DNA of 64,000 nt from an uncultured Aquimarina sp. (GTDB taxonomy: Bacteria > Bacteroidota > Bacteroidia > Flavobacteriales > Flavobacteriaceae): contig CANNBP010000012.1 of NCBI GenBank assembly GCA_947502885.1, positions 1-64,000 of the forward strand, read 5' to 3'. The translations under genes were made by a program, and so were the position numbers. Shown here in pieces: positions 1 through 10,500 of this stretch (position 1 is the first letter of the stretch; each line of letters opens with the position of its first letter). Below the pieces are notes generated by a model that was given only the letters and a program-made list of their open reading frames with translations, ran no database searches and was not told where the DNA came from.

Positions 1-2
1 CT

Positions 3-299
3 AAAGTTTCTAAAGAAGAAGTGAAGCCTATAGTGTTAGACAAAGATTTTGCTGTGATTGCTCCTAATCCTATAGGTGATGAGTTTAATATCACCTATAC
101 CCTAGATCAAGAAGCAGAAGTAGAAGTGGCTTTATATGATCTATTTGGCAGACAAAGAGTACAAGTACCTACAAGACAAAGTAAAGGTAACGATACACAG
201 GTGATTCGAGTAGATAGCTCTGGACTACCTAGTGGTACGTATGTCGTACAAATGCTTGTTAATGGTTCTCCTTACAGTAAATCAGTTATCAAATTATAA
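3..299 (+). CDS. C-terminal end of a T9SS-secreted protein (partial)
   Basis: The reading frame is open to the left edge of the window, so only the last ~99 codons are seen. The tail has the form of a Bacteroidota type A T9SS sorting domain: a 'PNP' turn near the start (APNPIGDEFNITY), a middle stretch reading 'VALYDLFGRQ', and an ending 'GTYVVQMLVNG..SKSVIKL'. In this family the domain directs export across the outer membrane by the Por/T9SS machine and is then cleaved. Nothing about the catalytic or binding part of the protein can be said. The next gene begins 24 bp downstream and may be cotranscribed. Confidence 0.85.
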   Translation, partial: KVSKEEVKPIVLDKDFAVIAPNPIGDEFNITYTLDQEAEVEVALYDLFGRQRVQVPTRQSKGNDTQVIRVDSSGLPSGTYVVQMLVNGSPYSKSVIKL

Positions 300-323
300 G
301 TCAATCACACAAAGAATAAACAC

Positions 324-2333
324 ATGAAATTTATATATAAACTAATGATAGTAAGTGTGCTATACTTATTATCAAATACCGTAAATGCGCAAATTTCACA
401 ATACACAGAGAATGGTAAAAAAGCTTGTTTGGATTGTGAAGAAAAGAATAATACTAGTATAGAAAGCTGTTTTTGTTTAGGAATTTTTCAGTTGAAACTT
501 TTTGAATATTATATGCCATCAACAAATGGAAGTATAAAGGATGAATGGCTAAAAAACCAAGAAAAACTATTAACAAAAGCAATGAACGGAAGTGTGCAAC
601 AAAACTTTAATGATGTACAAAAGGCTTATTTTAAAAAGCATGAGACTAATGATGCTGGAAAAGCTTATTATAATAAGGTAGACAAAAAGATTAGTGGTCT
701 TGCAGGGTACCATAGTGATCTTTTAGAATCTTCTTCAATAAATTATTCTGTTTTGAAATTTATAAAAGATCAAGGCGGAATAGATTATGGAGATTTAAAA
801 TATAATGGGAAGCTCCTAAGAAACATGAATATCAATGAAATTACTTCTGCTTTAGAAAAAGAAATCCGAATTAGACATGAACAACGAATGGCGTACGAAA
901 AATATAAAGAATGGGATGATAGGCTTTCGTATGCAAAGAATGTAAAATTGTTTGAGGACTTATTAGCTCAAGAATATATAGATCATTATAATGGTTTGAG
1001 TCACGAAGAAGCGATACGATTTATGACTCGGTATATGGTTGCTATAAACTCAAACCATTACCCTTATGTATATGAGCCTTTTGGGAATCTTCATAATATT
1101 TTTAGTATTGAAGACCAAGATAAGACCGACAAACTATTTGCTTATGTGGATTTAGGTCCTAGTATTGATAGCCCAGCACCGGTATGGACAGATATGCCGG
1201 CAGACGAAGCTCTTTTTAATTATGCTGTTAATTCTTTAGATAATACCGTACAACATTTTTTAGAAGCACCAAAGCACAAAACATTTAAAGCAAGAATGAA
1301 AAGTTATTTTGAGCATAATAAGTACAATACCGAAGCTTTAAAAAGAAGTGAAAATTTAGTTCTTAATTATAAAAATAATGCTGCTTTTACAGGTAGTTTC
1401 AAGAATTATGCTGTTTCTGGGGGAGATGCTATAGATGGTTTTCAACACGATGCGGTAAACCTTGCCTATAAATGGACTTTTAATAGTTTAGGAGAAAATG
1501 ATGGTTTATTAAGCTTTAGCCCACTTTTATATCGTTTATTCGAGATTGATAATTCGGCAAAAAACACAGAGGGATCGTATCTAAGAGCAATGTTTGATGC
1601 TAATGATATTAATTTAGGAAACTTAACAAATGAAAATTTAGCAGATTTATTCAATTTTGGTACGGTATATCCCTATGGGCAATATAAAAACAACATATTC
1701 TTTGAATACTTTAGTTTATCGGATGCCGATGTAGGTAATTATTTGATAGAAAAAGAAGCTGTATTTTATGTAGATGCAGGAAAAAAGAAGGTTAACCCTA
1801 AAAAAGAAACAGAATGTTTTGATATTACTAAACCTGCAAGATTGACTATTTATGTGGAACAACCTGTTAAAGGGTCTAGAGAAATAACAGCAGCAATAGG
1901 GCATACATTTGTTGGAATAGAACAAGGTAGTATATCAAGGTATCTTGGATTTTACCCTAGAAAAGCAATGCCTTCCTTAATCTCAGATCAGGTGGCAGAA
2001 ATACATGATAATAGCGGATCACCATATCATGTAAGTATATCAACAGAAGTAACTCCAGATCAATTAAAAAGAATAATTGACTATATTGTTGATCACCCCA
2101 AAACCTATTTTTTGAATACTTATAATTGTTCAGATTTTGGTATAGATATAGGAAGAAAAGCAGGGTTGAATTTACCTAAGACAATAGGTCAGTATAAACA
2201 TTTTTTCTTTAAATTTGAAGGAAGAAACCCTTCGGATTTGGGAGAAGATATTAGGGCAATGAACCCAACCTCTACAATTAGTATTAATAAAACAGGAGGA
2301 AATGCCCCTATAAAAACAGGTGGATGTAACTAA
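324..2333 (+). CDS. Secreted protein with candidate papain-like (permuted NlpC/LRAT-type) C-terminal domain
   Basis: A Sec signal peptide is visible at residues 1-23 (MKFIYKLMIVSVLYLLSNTVNA then Q). The long middle is mostly charged and helical, and I do not recognise it. Near the C-terminus an 'IGHTFVGIEQG' strand carries a histidine, and about 90 residues later comes 'TYNCSDFGIDIGRKAG', a cysteine at the start of a helix. This His-then-Cys order with a 'YNCSDF' motif is what circularly permuted papain-fold amidases and acyltransferases show. The enzymatic reading is therefore a motif-based inference, and no substrate can be named. The stop is followed after 12 bp by another secreted-protein gene, suggesting a pair. 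It could instead be an inactive structural protein. Confidence 0.7.
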   Translation: MKFIYKLMIVSVLYLLSNTVNAQISQYTENGKKACLDCEEKNNTSIESCFCLGIFQLKLFEYYMPSTNGSIKDEWLKNQEKLLTKAMNGSVQQNFNDVQKAYFKKHETNDAGKAYYNKVDKKISGLAGYHSDLLESSSINYSVLKFIKDQGGIDYGDLKYNGKLLRNMNINEITSALEKEIRIRHEQRMAYEKYKEWDDRLSYAKNVKLFEDLLAQEYIDHYNGLSHEEAIRFMTRYMVAINSNHYPYVYEPFGNLHNIFSIEDQDKTDKLFAYVDLGPSIDSPAPVWTDMPADEALFNYAVNSLDNTVQHFLEAPKHKTFKARMKSYFEHNKYNTEALKRSENLVLNYKNNAAFTGSFKNYAVSGGDAIDGFQHDAVNLAYKWTFNSLGENDGLLSFSPLLYRLFEIDNSAKNTEGSYLRAMFDANDINLGNLTNENLADLFNFGTVYPYGQYKNNIFFEYFSLSDADVGNYLIEKEAVFYVDAGKKKVNPKKETECFDITKPARLTIYVEQPVKGSREITAAIGHTFVGIEQGSISRYLGFYPRKAMPSLISDQVAEIHDNSGSPYHVSISTEVTPDQLKRIIDYIVDHPKTYFLNTYNCSDFGIDIGRKAGLNLPKTIGQYKHFFFKFEGRNPSDLGEDIRAMNPTSTISINKTGGNAPIKTGGCN

Positions 2334-2345
2334 AACTTAACTAAG

Positions 2346-2819
2346 ATGTATATTAAAAACAAATTAAAACTTAGCTTATCATTTTTATTGCTTTTTTCAG
2401 CTCTTGTTTATTCTCAGAATAAAAAGGATAAAAAGAGTGAAATCGTTAAATCTTTTTTTGAAGATGTATTTATAAACAATAAATCTCAAGAAGAATTATT
2501 TGTCCAATATGCAGATAAAAAAGGTAATGGTAATAGTAAGTCAAAAGATTCTATAGCTGATATGTTTAACAAATGCGTTTTACAGTTAAAGGCTGATAGA
2601 GAACATTTGATTAATAAAAGTGTAAAATTTAATGTGAATAGGTTTAATAGTTATTCTAAGCCTGATATAAAGGATTTTGGAGAGAAAGTAGAGAAGAACG
2701 TGTTTGTAGTAAGTGTGGATAATGAAATTGAATGTTATGTTTTAATGAAAAGATCGAAGATTCTAGCGTTTCATCATGTCACCAAGGGGCAAAAAGGGCC
2801 ATCTTATTTTGTGTATTAA
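2346..2819 (+). CDS. Small secreted protein of unknown function
   Basis: The 157-aa product starts with a signal peptide (residues 1-23, ending LVYSQ) followed by a lysine-rich stretch (NKKDKKSEIVKSFFEDVF). I recognise no family. The charged helical first half and a strand-rich second half (ECYVLMKRSKILAFHHV) look like a compact periplasmic or secreted domain. It lies 12 bp behind the 669-aa secreted protein and ends just before a strong terminator, so the two probably form one transcription unit. A partner or immunity role toward the upstream hydrolase candidate is possible but rests only on position. Confidence 0.7.
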   Translation: MYIKNKLKLSLSFLLLFSALVYSQNKKDKKSEIVKSFFEDVFINNKSQEELFVQYADKKGNGNSKSKDSIADMFNKCVLQLKADREHLINKSVKFNVNRFNSYSKPDIKDFGEKVEKNVFVVSVDNEIECYVLMKRSKILAFHHVTKGQKGPSYFVY

Positions 2820-2821
2820 AT

Positions 2822-2862
2822 AAAAATAAACCCCGTCGATTTCGACGGGGTTTATTTTTATG
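2822..2862. terminator. Strong bidirectional rho-independent terminator
   Basis: A GC-rich stem (ACCCCGTCG / CGACGGGGT) with a 4-nt loop ATTT is flanked by A-rich and T-rich arms that extend the pairing. It can end both the plus-strand secreted-protein unit and the minus-strand recombinase unit that converge here. Confidence 0.9.
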
Positions 2863-2876
2863 TAAGTGAACAAGTA

Positions 2877-3014
2877 TTATTTATCTGGTAACATTGACAC
2901 TGCGTTTTCATCGTCTAATAGTCCTAATGATTGAAGGTAACATACTGTAATGGTTACAGAAGAATGTTTAAATATTTTTTGCACGTTTTTAGTGTCTTTT
3001 TTTGTTTTAGTCAT
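2877..3014 (-). CDS. 45-aa orphan tyrosine-recombinase C-terminus-like ORF
   Basis: The ATG lies 38 nt after the stop of the full-length recombinase, on the same strand. The 45-aa product contains VQKIFKHSSVTITVCY, which lines up with the last part of the neighbouring recombinase (LQKLYRHSSITTTIGY). That is the segment holding the second conserved His and the nucleophilic Tyr. After the Tyr the two sequences diverge. The ORF has no catalytic arginine and cannot be a recombinase alone. It may be the degraded tail of an earlier recombinase copy that still has an open frame, or a small expressed regulator. The reading frame and similarity are seen directly; expression is not known. Confidence 0.5.
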   Translation of the reverse strand: MTKTKKDTKNVQKIFKHSSVTITVCYLQSLGLLDDENAVSMLPDK

Positions 3015-3051
3015 AATAATTTGTGTTTATATATTAAAAGGTTTTAGTGAT

Positions 3052-4272
3052 TTAAAAGTTTAAAACATTATTTAGTGCTGCATCTGTTTTGTTATGATCA
3101 AAATTGCTTTGATATCCTATTGTGGTTGTTATACTAGAATGTCTATATAACTTCTGTAACATTTGTACTGGTATTTTATCTCCTGCGATATTACCAAAGC
3201 TATGACGCGCAATATGAAAGGTTATTTTTTTATCAATTCCTGCCTTTTCTGCCAAAATTTTAAGGTTTTTATTGATACTCACATTAGCTGTTCTTATTCC
3301 TTTCCATATTTCCTTTTTACTTTGTGTATTATATGTCTTTAGGTAGGGAAAAACATAACCATCTTTAGTCTGATCTTTTTCGTATTTTTTTAAAATTGTT
3401 AAGGCTTTTTTTGGTAATTCTAAAGAATCCCCTTTTTGGTTTTTTCTCATGGTGTAATATAGTCTACCTTCTATAATACTATTCCATTTTAAAGTGACGG
3501 TGTCACCAATACGCATTCCTGCTAAATAAAAAGAGAATAAAAAAGCATTTCTATCATGCCACAAACTAGAACCTTTGTCAAGTTTTAATTTTTCTAATCT
3601 TTTTAATTCATTTACGTCTAATCCAACTTTTAATGTATTAGGTTTAACGACTTGAATTTTTCCTTTACCAAACGGATAAAACTTGTGTTCTGCTTCTCCT
3701 TCTTGTATAGCTCGATTAAATATTAATCTAATAAAAGATAAGGCGTTTGCTAAGGTTAAGTCTTTAGCTCCGATATCTCCTTTAGCTCGTAAGTATATCT
3801 GGTATTTTTTTAAGAGACTTACGGTAATTTGTTCAAAATAAACATCTTCATTTTTCAGAAAACCTTTGAAGCTATTAAACTCGGTTTGATACGCTATTTT
3901 AGTTCCAATTTTTCCCAACTTTTCCAATTCATCAAGATAACTTTTTGACATATCAAAGAAAGATAATGCCCCCACTCGATTAGTTTTAATTCTAGCTGCA
4001 AGTTGGTTCAATGAAAGTATCTGATTTTTTGATTCAGCTTCTAAAATCAGATTATTAGCTAAAGCAAGTTTGTTGATCAATAAATTGTTTATTCTTGCGC
4101 TATGTATATGAGATGATTTTACTTTATTCTTTTTAATATCCCATTCCTTTTCAAACACATATTCTAAGTATATGTATTTAGGTTTTCTATCCTTTATCAA
4201 GCGTAATGCTATAGGATGTTTTCCGTCTGCTTTTTGCTTGCTTTTATAGAGTAATATTTTAGTTGAAATCAT
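3052..4272 (-). CDS. Tyrosine-type site-specific recombinase (integrase)
   Basis: The 406-aa product matches the Bacteroidota integrase layout. Residues 1-90 form an Arm/N-terminal domain, with the opening 'STKILLYKSKQKADGKHPIALRLIKD' typical of the group. A SAM-like core-binding domain follows (about 100-200, with AYQTEFNSFKGFLKNED), then the catalytic domain. Catalytic residues visible are the Arg in 'AGMRIGDTVTL', the His/Arg pair in 'HIARHSFGN', the His in 'RHSSITTT' and the nucleophile Tyr in 'IGYQS'. It cuts and rejoins DNA at a specific site through a phosphotyrosine. It stands alone, with no transposition or conjugation genes beside it, so it may belong to a small or decayed integrated element. 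A 43-bp piece of a close homologue lies at 63430-63473. Confidence 0.92.
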   Translation of the reverse strand: MISTKILLYKSKQKADGKHPIALRLIKDRKPKYIYLEYVFEKEWDIKKNKVKSSHIHSARINNLLINKLALANNLILEAESKNQILSLNQLAARIKTNRVGALSFFDMSKSYLDELEKLGKIGTKIAYQTEFNSFKGFLKNEDVYFEQITVSLLKKYQIYLRAKGDIGAKDLTLANALSFIRLIFNRAIQEGEAEHKFYPFGKGKIQVVKPNTLKVGLDVNELKRLEKLKLDKGSSLWHDRNAFLFSFYLAGMRIGDTVTLKWNSIIEGRLYYTMRKNQKGDSLELPKKALTILKKYEKDQTKDGYVFPYLKTYNTQSKKEIWKGIRTANVSINKNLKILAEKAGIDKKITFHIARHSFGNIAGDKIPVQMLQKLYRHSSITTTIGYQSNFDHNKTDAALNNVLNF

Positions 4273-4782
4273 TTGCTTAATCCTTGTAATATTTATTCAA
4301 ATATACAAAATTGGGTTAAACATAGGTTAAGCTTTTATATGCCATTAATGTTATTTAATGTTTTCTAATGTGATTTAAAAATACCATAAATAATTGATTA
4401 ATAGATATTATGTGTTATTAGAAGTCATTGGAATCTATTTTTCACAAATCTAACAGATTTTTGATATCCCTCAAATTATTTGCCACTACTTGGGTATAAA
4501 TCTCTGTAATTTCTATCTAGATGTAACCTTATCTATTGCACTTTTTATAGACATACTCTACTAAATATTAATACCTGTTTAACATTAGTTGGCACGAAAA
4601 TGGATTGCTTTTCGAAGAAAAACAAATAGAGTACAAATACATGATTAATTCTTAATTAACTTATGGTTTTAACTTAAAATCATTACACAATTAACGTTCT
4701 ATGTTAATTATTACTTAAACATTTAACCATTTGGTTTTATAAGAAAGAAATATGTTGATATTTAAAAATTCATAATCAATCT
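4273..4782. other. 510-bp intergenic region between recombinase and MATE genes
   Basis: No ORF or RNA gene is recognised in this AT-rich divergent spacer. It should hold the promoters of both the recombinase (leftward) and the MATE transporter (rightward), and possibly an attachment site. No pair of repeats that I could identify by eye marks one. Confidence 0.5.
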
Positions 4783-6120
4783 ATGGATAGACAAGTTAAT
4801 ACGTTAGGAACAGAAAAAGTTAGCAAATTAATACTTAAACAAGCCATTCCTGCATCTATTGGTATTTTAATCATGTCAATCAACATGATCGTCGACACAA
4901 TTTTTGTGGGTCGCTGGATTGGGGTTATGGCAATTGCCGCCATAACCATTGTGTTGCCTATAGCTTTTTTGATTTCTTCTGTAGGCATGGGAATCGGCAT
5001 CGGAGGAAGTTCTATAATTTCGAGAGCATTGGGTGCAAGAAACAACGCCAAAGCTTTTGAGGTATTCGGAAATCAAATTGCTTTAACTATTCTACTTTCT
5101 ATATGTACCTTTATTATGGGGTCTTGTTGTAGTCTACCTGTATTAAGACTGTTTGGTGCAAATGGTGATATTGTTAGTCCCGCAAGTCAGTATTTTCAGG
5201 TTATTATTTGGGGGGTTCCATTTCTGGCCTTTGCTATGATGGGTAATCCGGTAATTAGAGCTTTGGGTAAACCCAATTATGCTATGTTTACTTTAATATT
5301 TCCGGCTATAGCAAATATTATCTTAGATATCATATTTATTAAGTTTATGGATCTAGGTATCTATGGTGCCGGTCTGGCAACATCTATATCTTATGGAGTA
5401 TCAGGCTTGTTTATTTTTTGGTTTTTTACTTCTAAAAATTCTCAACTACGTATCCTCCCTAAATACTTTAAAATCAATATTTCTATATTAAAAGAAATTG
5501 TAGCTTTGGGCGGAGTAACTATTATACGACAAGGCACTATTAGTTTACTTGTAATTCTATTAAACTATACACTTTTTAAATATGGTGGCGAAGTTTCTAT
5601 TGCGGTCTATGGGATTATCAATCGAGTAATGATGTTTGCACTATTTCCTGTTTTAGGAGTAACACAAGGTTTTTTACCTATTGTTGGGTATAATTATGGT
5701 GCCAAAGATGTAAAAAGGGTGAAACAAACCATTAATACCTCAATTCTTTTCGGAACAGGAATTGCAGCTTTGATATTTGTACTAATCATGCTATTCCCAA
5801 CAGAATTAGTAGGTGTTTTTACCAAAGATGATGAATTATTAGAGTTAACTCCCAACGCATTGGTTATCGCCTTTTTAGCAACCCCCGTTATTACAACCCA
5901 ATTGATTGGGTCTGCTTATTTTCAGGCAATAGGGAAAGCGCTCCCTGCTTTATTTTTGACTTTGTTAAAACAGGGTATATTTTTAATTCCATTAGTATTT
6001 ACACTACCCAAGTTTTTTGGTGTAAATGGTGTTTGGATGTCTTTTCCTATTGCCGATATTTTATCAACCCTGGTTACTTTTATCTACCTTAAAAAAGAGA
6101 TACTAGTACATTTAAAATAA
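4783..6120 (+). CDS. MATE family efflux transporter
   Basis: The 445-aa inner-membrane protein has about twelve hydrophobic segments and the two-fold bundle layout of the MATE family. The N-terminal helix 'ILKQAIPASIGILIMSINMIVDTIFVGRWIG' and the second-half 'FPVLGVTQGFLPIVGYNYGAKDVKRVKQTI' are characteristic. It would exchange organic cations or drugs for Na+ or H+; the substrate cannot be told from sequence. ATG at 4783 is the natural start, since the first helix begins about 15 residues later. It converges on the SusD gene with only 17 bp between stops. Its promoter must lie in the 510-bp spacer upstream. Confidence 0.93.
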   Translation: MDRQVNTLGTEKVSKLILKQAIPASIGILIMSINMIVDTIFVGRWIGVMAIAAITIVLPIAFLISSVGMGIGIGGSSIISRALGARNNAKAFEVFGNQIALTILLSICTFIMGSCCSLPVLRLFGANGDIVSPASQYFQVIIWGVPFLAFAMMGNPVIRALGKPNYAMFTLIFPAIANIILDIIFIKFMDLGIYGAGLATSISYGVSGLFIFWFFTSKNSQLRILPKYFKINISILKEIVALGGVTIIRQGTISLLVILLNYTLFKYGGEVSIAVYGIINRVMMFALFPVLGVTQGFLPIVGYNYGAKDVKRVKQTINTSILFGTGIAALIFVLIMLFPTELVGVFTKDDELLELTPNALVIAFLATPVITTQLIGSAYFQAIGKALPALFLTLLKQGIFLIPLVFTLPKFFGVNGVWMSFPIADILSTLVTFIYLKKEILVHLK

Positions 6121-6137
6121 TATTTTAATACATGATA

Positions 6138-7508
6138 TTAATAACCGGGATTTTGTTTGATTAAGATATTAAACTCTGTCTCATCAGCTGGTAATGGCCA
6201 TATCAATTGATTTACTGAAGAAATTTCTGGTTTGATCTCAAAAATTAATGGCGCTCCATTAGCACTTTTAAGACGTATGGCAGTATACCATTCATACCCT
6301 TTTTCAAGCGCCATTTCTTTACATATCTCATCAAAAATTATTTTTATAAAAGCATCATCGGTAATAGCATTAGGTATCAATTCATTTTCTCCTGCACGTA
6401 ATCTTAGTATATTAATTGCTTCTATAGCGTTCTCTTTTTGCCCCAAACGGGCATAGGCTTCTGCTTTTACCAGTTCCATTTGGCTAGTACGCATATAATA
6501 GGGTAAACAACGGGCGTCTTCTTTAAAAATTTTTGGAACAATAGTGGTTTCGTCTATAATTTCTGAGTATAAAGGCGCCCTTACATCATCATCAAGTATG
6601 TCGTTTAACATTGGTGTAATACTTATAACACCTCCAAACATCTTAAACATACTATCGACATGTCTTTGAGCATAGCTTTCTAATGATTCGTCCATAAACC
6701 TTGTAAATAGCAATTCTGAAGATTCAAAACCATTGTTAAAAATTGCCTCATAACTAGTTTCTTTGGTTCGACTTGTATTGCCAAGAACATCCTCTGCTAG
6801 GATTATGGCATTTTGTAAATCAGTATTAGTCCCTCTCATTAATAACACCTCAGCCTTAAAAGCTTTGGCTAAAAGGTTTGATGCTCGATACACCGAACTA
6901 AAATCTGCTCCATTTGCTATCACAAAATCCAAATCTTCAAGAAGTAACGTATAGGTTTCTGATACTGTAGATTGTTTCATATCTACATTAGTGATATTTG
7001 CCGGTTCACGCCTCATTAAGGCACCGTATTCTGAACTGATATCCCAAAATTGGCCAAAATGCCTTAATAAATAGTATTGTGCAAAAAACCTTAAGAATGT
7101 TGCTTCTGCAATAATTTCATTCTTCCTACCATGGCTAAATTGAGCATCAGAAACTGAGGGGGTTTTTGTAATTACCAAGTTTGCCCCATTGATGATCATA
7201 GAACACTCCTTCCAACCTACGGATCTTGTGAACCTATTTTCTTGTAATTGATCATAAAACTCTCCAAAGCTTCCCGTGGTAAAACCAACCATATGACTAC
7301 CCCCAGATACATAAATAGACCCAAACGGAGCTTCATTAATAATCTCAAGAGGTTGGTACGCTCCTATTAATGCTGCTTCTGCCGTATCTTGATCGGTTAT
7401 CACATTGGTCTCTACCAAATCATGTGGGGGTATCTCTTCTATATCGCAAGAGTGTATACTAAAAAAGAAAAGTATTGCTATAAAATATTTGAATTCATTT
7501 TTAAACAT
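6138..7508 (-). CDS. SusD/RagB-like outer-membrane nutrient-binding lipoprotein
   Basis: A lipoprotein signal peptide ends 'FFSIHSC', the Cys being the lipidation site. The body is the TPR-rich SusD fold, with the typical 'ATFLRFFAQYYLLRHFGQFWDIS' and the C-terminal 'LRLRAGENE', 'EICKEMALEKGYEWYTAIRL' and 'WPLPADETEFN..IKQNPGY' signatures. It caps the TonB-dependent SusC barrel encoded 12 bp upstream and captures oligomers (glycan or peptide) at the cell surface. At 456 aa it is slightly short for the family, but start and end are both intact. No degradative enzyme is encoded in the same operon; the closest enzymes are the two surface proteases at 13-20 kb. Confidence 0.95.
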   Translation of the reverse strand: MFKNEFKYFIAILFFFSIHSCDIEEIPPHDLVETNVITDQDTAEAALIGAYQPLEIINEAPFGSIYVSGGSHMVGFTTGSFGEFYDQLQENRFTRSVGWKECSMIINGANLVITKTPSVSDAQFSHGRKNEIIAEATFLRFFAQYYLLRHFGQFWDISSEYGALMRREPANITNVDMKQSTVSETYTLLLEDLDFVIANGADFSSVYRASNLLAKAFKAEVLLMRGTNTDLQNAIILAEDVLGNTSRTKETSYEAIFNNGFESSELLFTRFMDESLESYAQRHVDSMFKMFGGVISITPMLNDILDDDVRAPLYSEIIDETTIVPKIFKEDARCLPYYMRTSQMELVKAEAYARLGQKENAIEAINILRLRAGENELIPNAITDDAFIKIIFDEICKEMALEKGYEWYTAIRLKSANGAPLIFEIKPEISSVNQLIWPLPADETEFNILIKQNPGY

Positions 7509-7520
7509 AACTCTAAGCTT

Positions 7521-10500
7521 TTAAAAATTAATTTTTACTCCTAATCTAAAAATACGTTCCTGGGGGTATGTAGAATTGTCGAAGATACTCCCGGCACCTC
7601 TGCCACTAGGACTTGTTTCGAATTCTCCTATACCATATCCTGGATAATTAGTAATTGTAGCAACATTATTGATTGAAGTAAAAATGTTAACTCCCTTAAG
7701 AAAATTAGTTTTTTCTATATATGAATTTGGTAAATCATATGATAAAACAATTTCCTGAATCTTAAGATGTGAAGCATCATACACCCAAAAATCACTGGTC
7801 TTATTTGTATAATAACCATTATGAAATGCAGGGTATTTGGCATTTGGGTTTTCTGGCGTCCAACGTTGTAAAGCAAGTGCATCTACGTTTGTAAGATTGA
7901 TATTACTGCCCATTCTAAATTGTTTCTCACCATAAGACCAATATTTATCACCTCCTAATTGAAATGTAGATCTCACGTTTAAGCGTACTCCCATATACTC
8001 AAAATTCATATATACACCACCTGTAAAATCTGGCTGAGTATTCCCGATAACTACTCTATCATCTGGTTCATCTTCTCTCGATGTTTCATTTACAAAACCA
8101 TCTCCATTCGTATCCACAAACTTAATATGTCCTGGTATGGTTCTCCAAAATGTTTCTTGATACATTCTGTCTGGATTTAAAGCATTGTATTGATCAATTT
8201 CTTCATAATTCCTAAATAATCCATCTGTTTTATACCCAAAAATCTGACCTAAAGGCTCCCCCTCTTCATATACATAATTGCCAAGAATTAAGCTTCCTGA
8301 ATCGATAGCTGTAATTCTTTCAAAGCCAATCTTATTCAGTACATTTTCATTTTTAGAGATATTAACTCCCATATCCCAAGTAAAGTTTTTTCCTTGAACA
8401 ATAACTCCACTTAATGCCACTTCTATTCCTCTATTGGTAATACTTCCCAGATTTTCTTTGATTCTATCTGCACCCGCACTTTGTGGTAGTGATCTAAATA
8501 CCAACATATCATCAATCTCTTTTTTGTATAGATCAACAGAACCTCTAATTCTATTGTTCTCAAAAAGACCAAAATCTAATCCCATATTGTATTCGGTACT
8601 TGTTTCCCATTTTAGATTAGGGTTTCCTATACTCTCTGCCAGAACTCCCGGTTGATCGAGATAACTACTACTCCCCCTAAACCTTCCTAAATGGTTATAG
8701 GCTCCTACTCTATCATTTCCGCTTTTACCACCACTAAGCCTGATCTTTAAATGATTCATGGTTTTTTTGATAGGTTCAAAAAAGGGTTCTTCAGAAATAA
8801 TATACCCTAGACCTAAAGCGGGAAATACCCCATATCGATTGTTTGATCCAAAACGAGAAGAACCATCTATACGAAAAGAACCAGAAAGTAAGAATTTGTT
8901 TTTGTATTTATAGTTAAGTCTTGCAAAATACCCAATTGAAGAGGTTTGTTCTTCTAAATCATACCCTCTTTCATAGTCACCAGCATTTCCTGAAGTACGA
9001 AGAATATAATCATCAGGAAAATTGCGATATTCATCATTTTGATTTTTGTAAATGGCTTTGTTATACTCTACTCCGAGCGTTGCAGAAATATCATGATCTT
9101 CTATAGTTTTTAAGTAAGAAATAAAATTTGTAAAAATCGTACTTGAAGTTTCTGTTTTATTTATATCCAATACTCCTTTGGCTTCTCTAAACAGCGAGTA
9201 ATCTGAAAAACTAGGGTAATACAATTCTCCTTCTCCTAAAGAAAGGTATGCACTATATCTTGTGGTAAGTTTTAAATTCTTAAGAAACTCTACCTCAACA
9301 TACGGACTTAAAGTAATATTCCTATTTAATCTATCGTTAGTTACTTCTTTTGCTAATACCAAAGGATTATCTCTAGCTCTTAATACTTCTTTTGGAGCCC
9401 ATGGTGGTCCACTTGTTCGTATATAGGTATCTATAAAATAGCCTCCATCTTCATCATATGCAGGAATATCGGGTCGTCTGTTTGTGGCAGTACTAATAGT
9501 TGCCACTCCCCCTTTTCTTAAACTTGACCCCCCGGTAATTCTAAAACCAACCTTTACTCTATCACTAAAACTATGATCAAAATTAAAATTTAATGAATTT
9601 CTTTTAAACCTTGTGCCAACCAAAACTCCATCTTCTGTATGATATCCATATGAAAATGAGTACTGCATTTTTTTATCTCCTCCTAAAAGTGATAAGTAAT
9701 GGTTTATAGAAATGGGATTCTGTAACAACAAATCTACCCAATCTGTACTTGCCTCTCCTATTTGTGCTTTTTCATTGTAGTAGGAGTACACGTTTGTACC
9801 ACTATCTGAAGTATAAGCTTTTGCAGATGCTATATCTCGAAGATCATATCGAGAAGAAATATAATTTAATAACCCTTCATCATATAATTCTCTAAACTGA
9901 TCTCCATTTAAAGCATTGATTTTTTTTTCTAATCCTTTGGTGCTTGTAGTTTGAATATAGGTTATTCTGGGCTTGGTATACTTTGTCCCTCTTTTGGTTG
10001 TAATTTGTATTACTCCTGCTAATGCTCTAGAGCCATATATTGCAGTTGCCGACGCATCTTTTAAAACATGTAGTGATTCTACATCATTTGGATTAATATC
10101 ATTAAGGTTAAACTCATTTGGCATAGGAACATCATTAATTACAATCAAAGGATCTGCTCCTTCGTTTATTGTTGCTTCACCTCGTATCCTAATTCGCACC
10201 AGAGAACCCGGTTCTCCTGTACCCGCGATCACCTGAACTCCTGGAAGTGTACCCTGAATCATACTTCCTATAGTAGGAAAAGTATTAGTCTTTAATACTT
10301 CTGCATCTAGCGTAGCAGCTGCACCAGTAATATCTCTTTTTTGTTGAGTACCATAACCGATAACCACGACTTCTTTTAGATTAGATACATCAGGTATCAT
10401 TTGAATATTAATCACTCGCTGTTGGTCAATTTTAACTTCTTGCGTTCGATAACCTAAAAAACTAAAAGTCAAAATTGGTGTATCTTGTAAACTAGAAAAA

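Noticed and set aside
4589..4608. TTGGCACG octamer (also at 20734-20741) as a sigma-54 promoter -24 element
   Set aside because: The -12 TTGC box is not at the required spacing in either place (TGGA and CTTC occur there), so neither is a convincing sigma-54 promoter.
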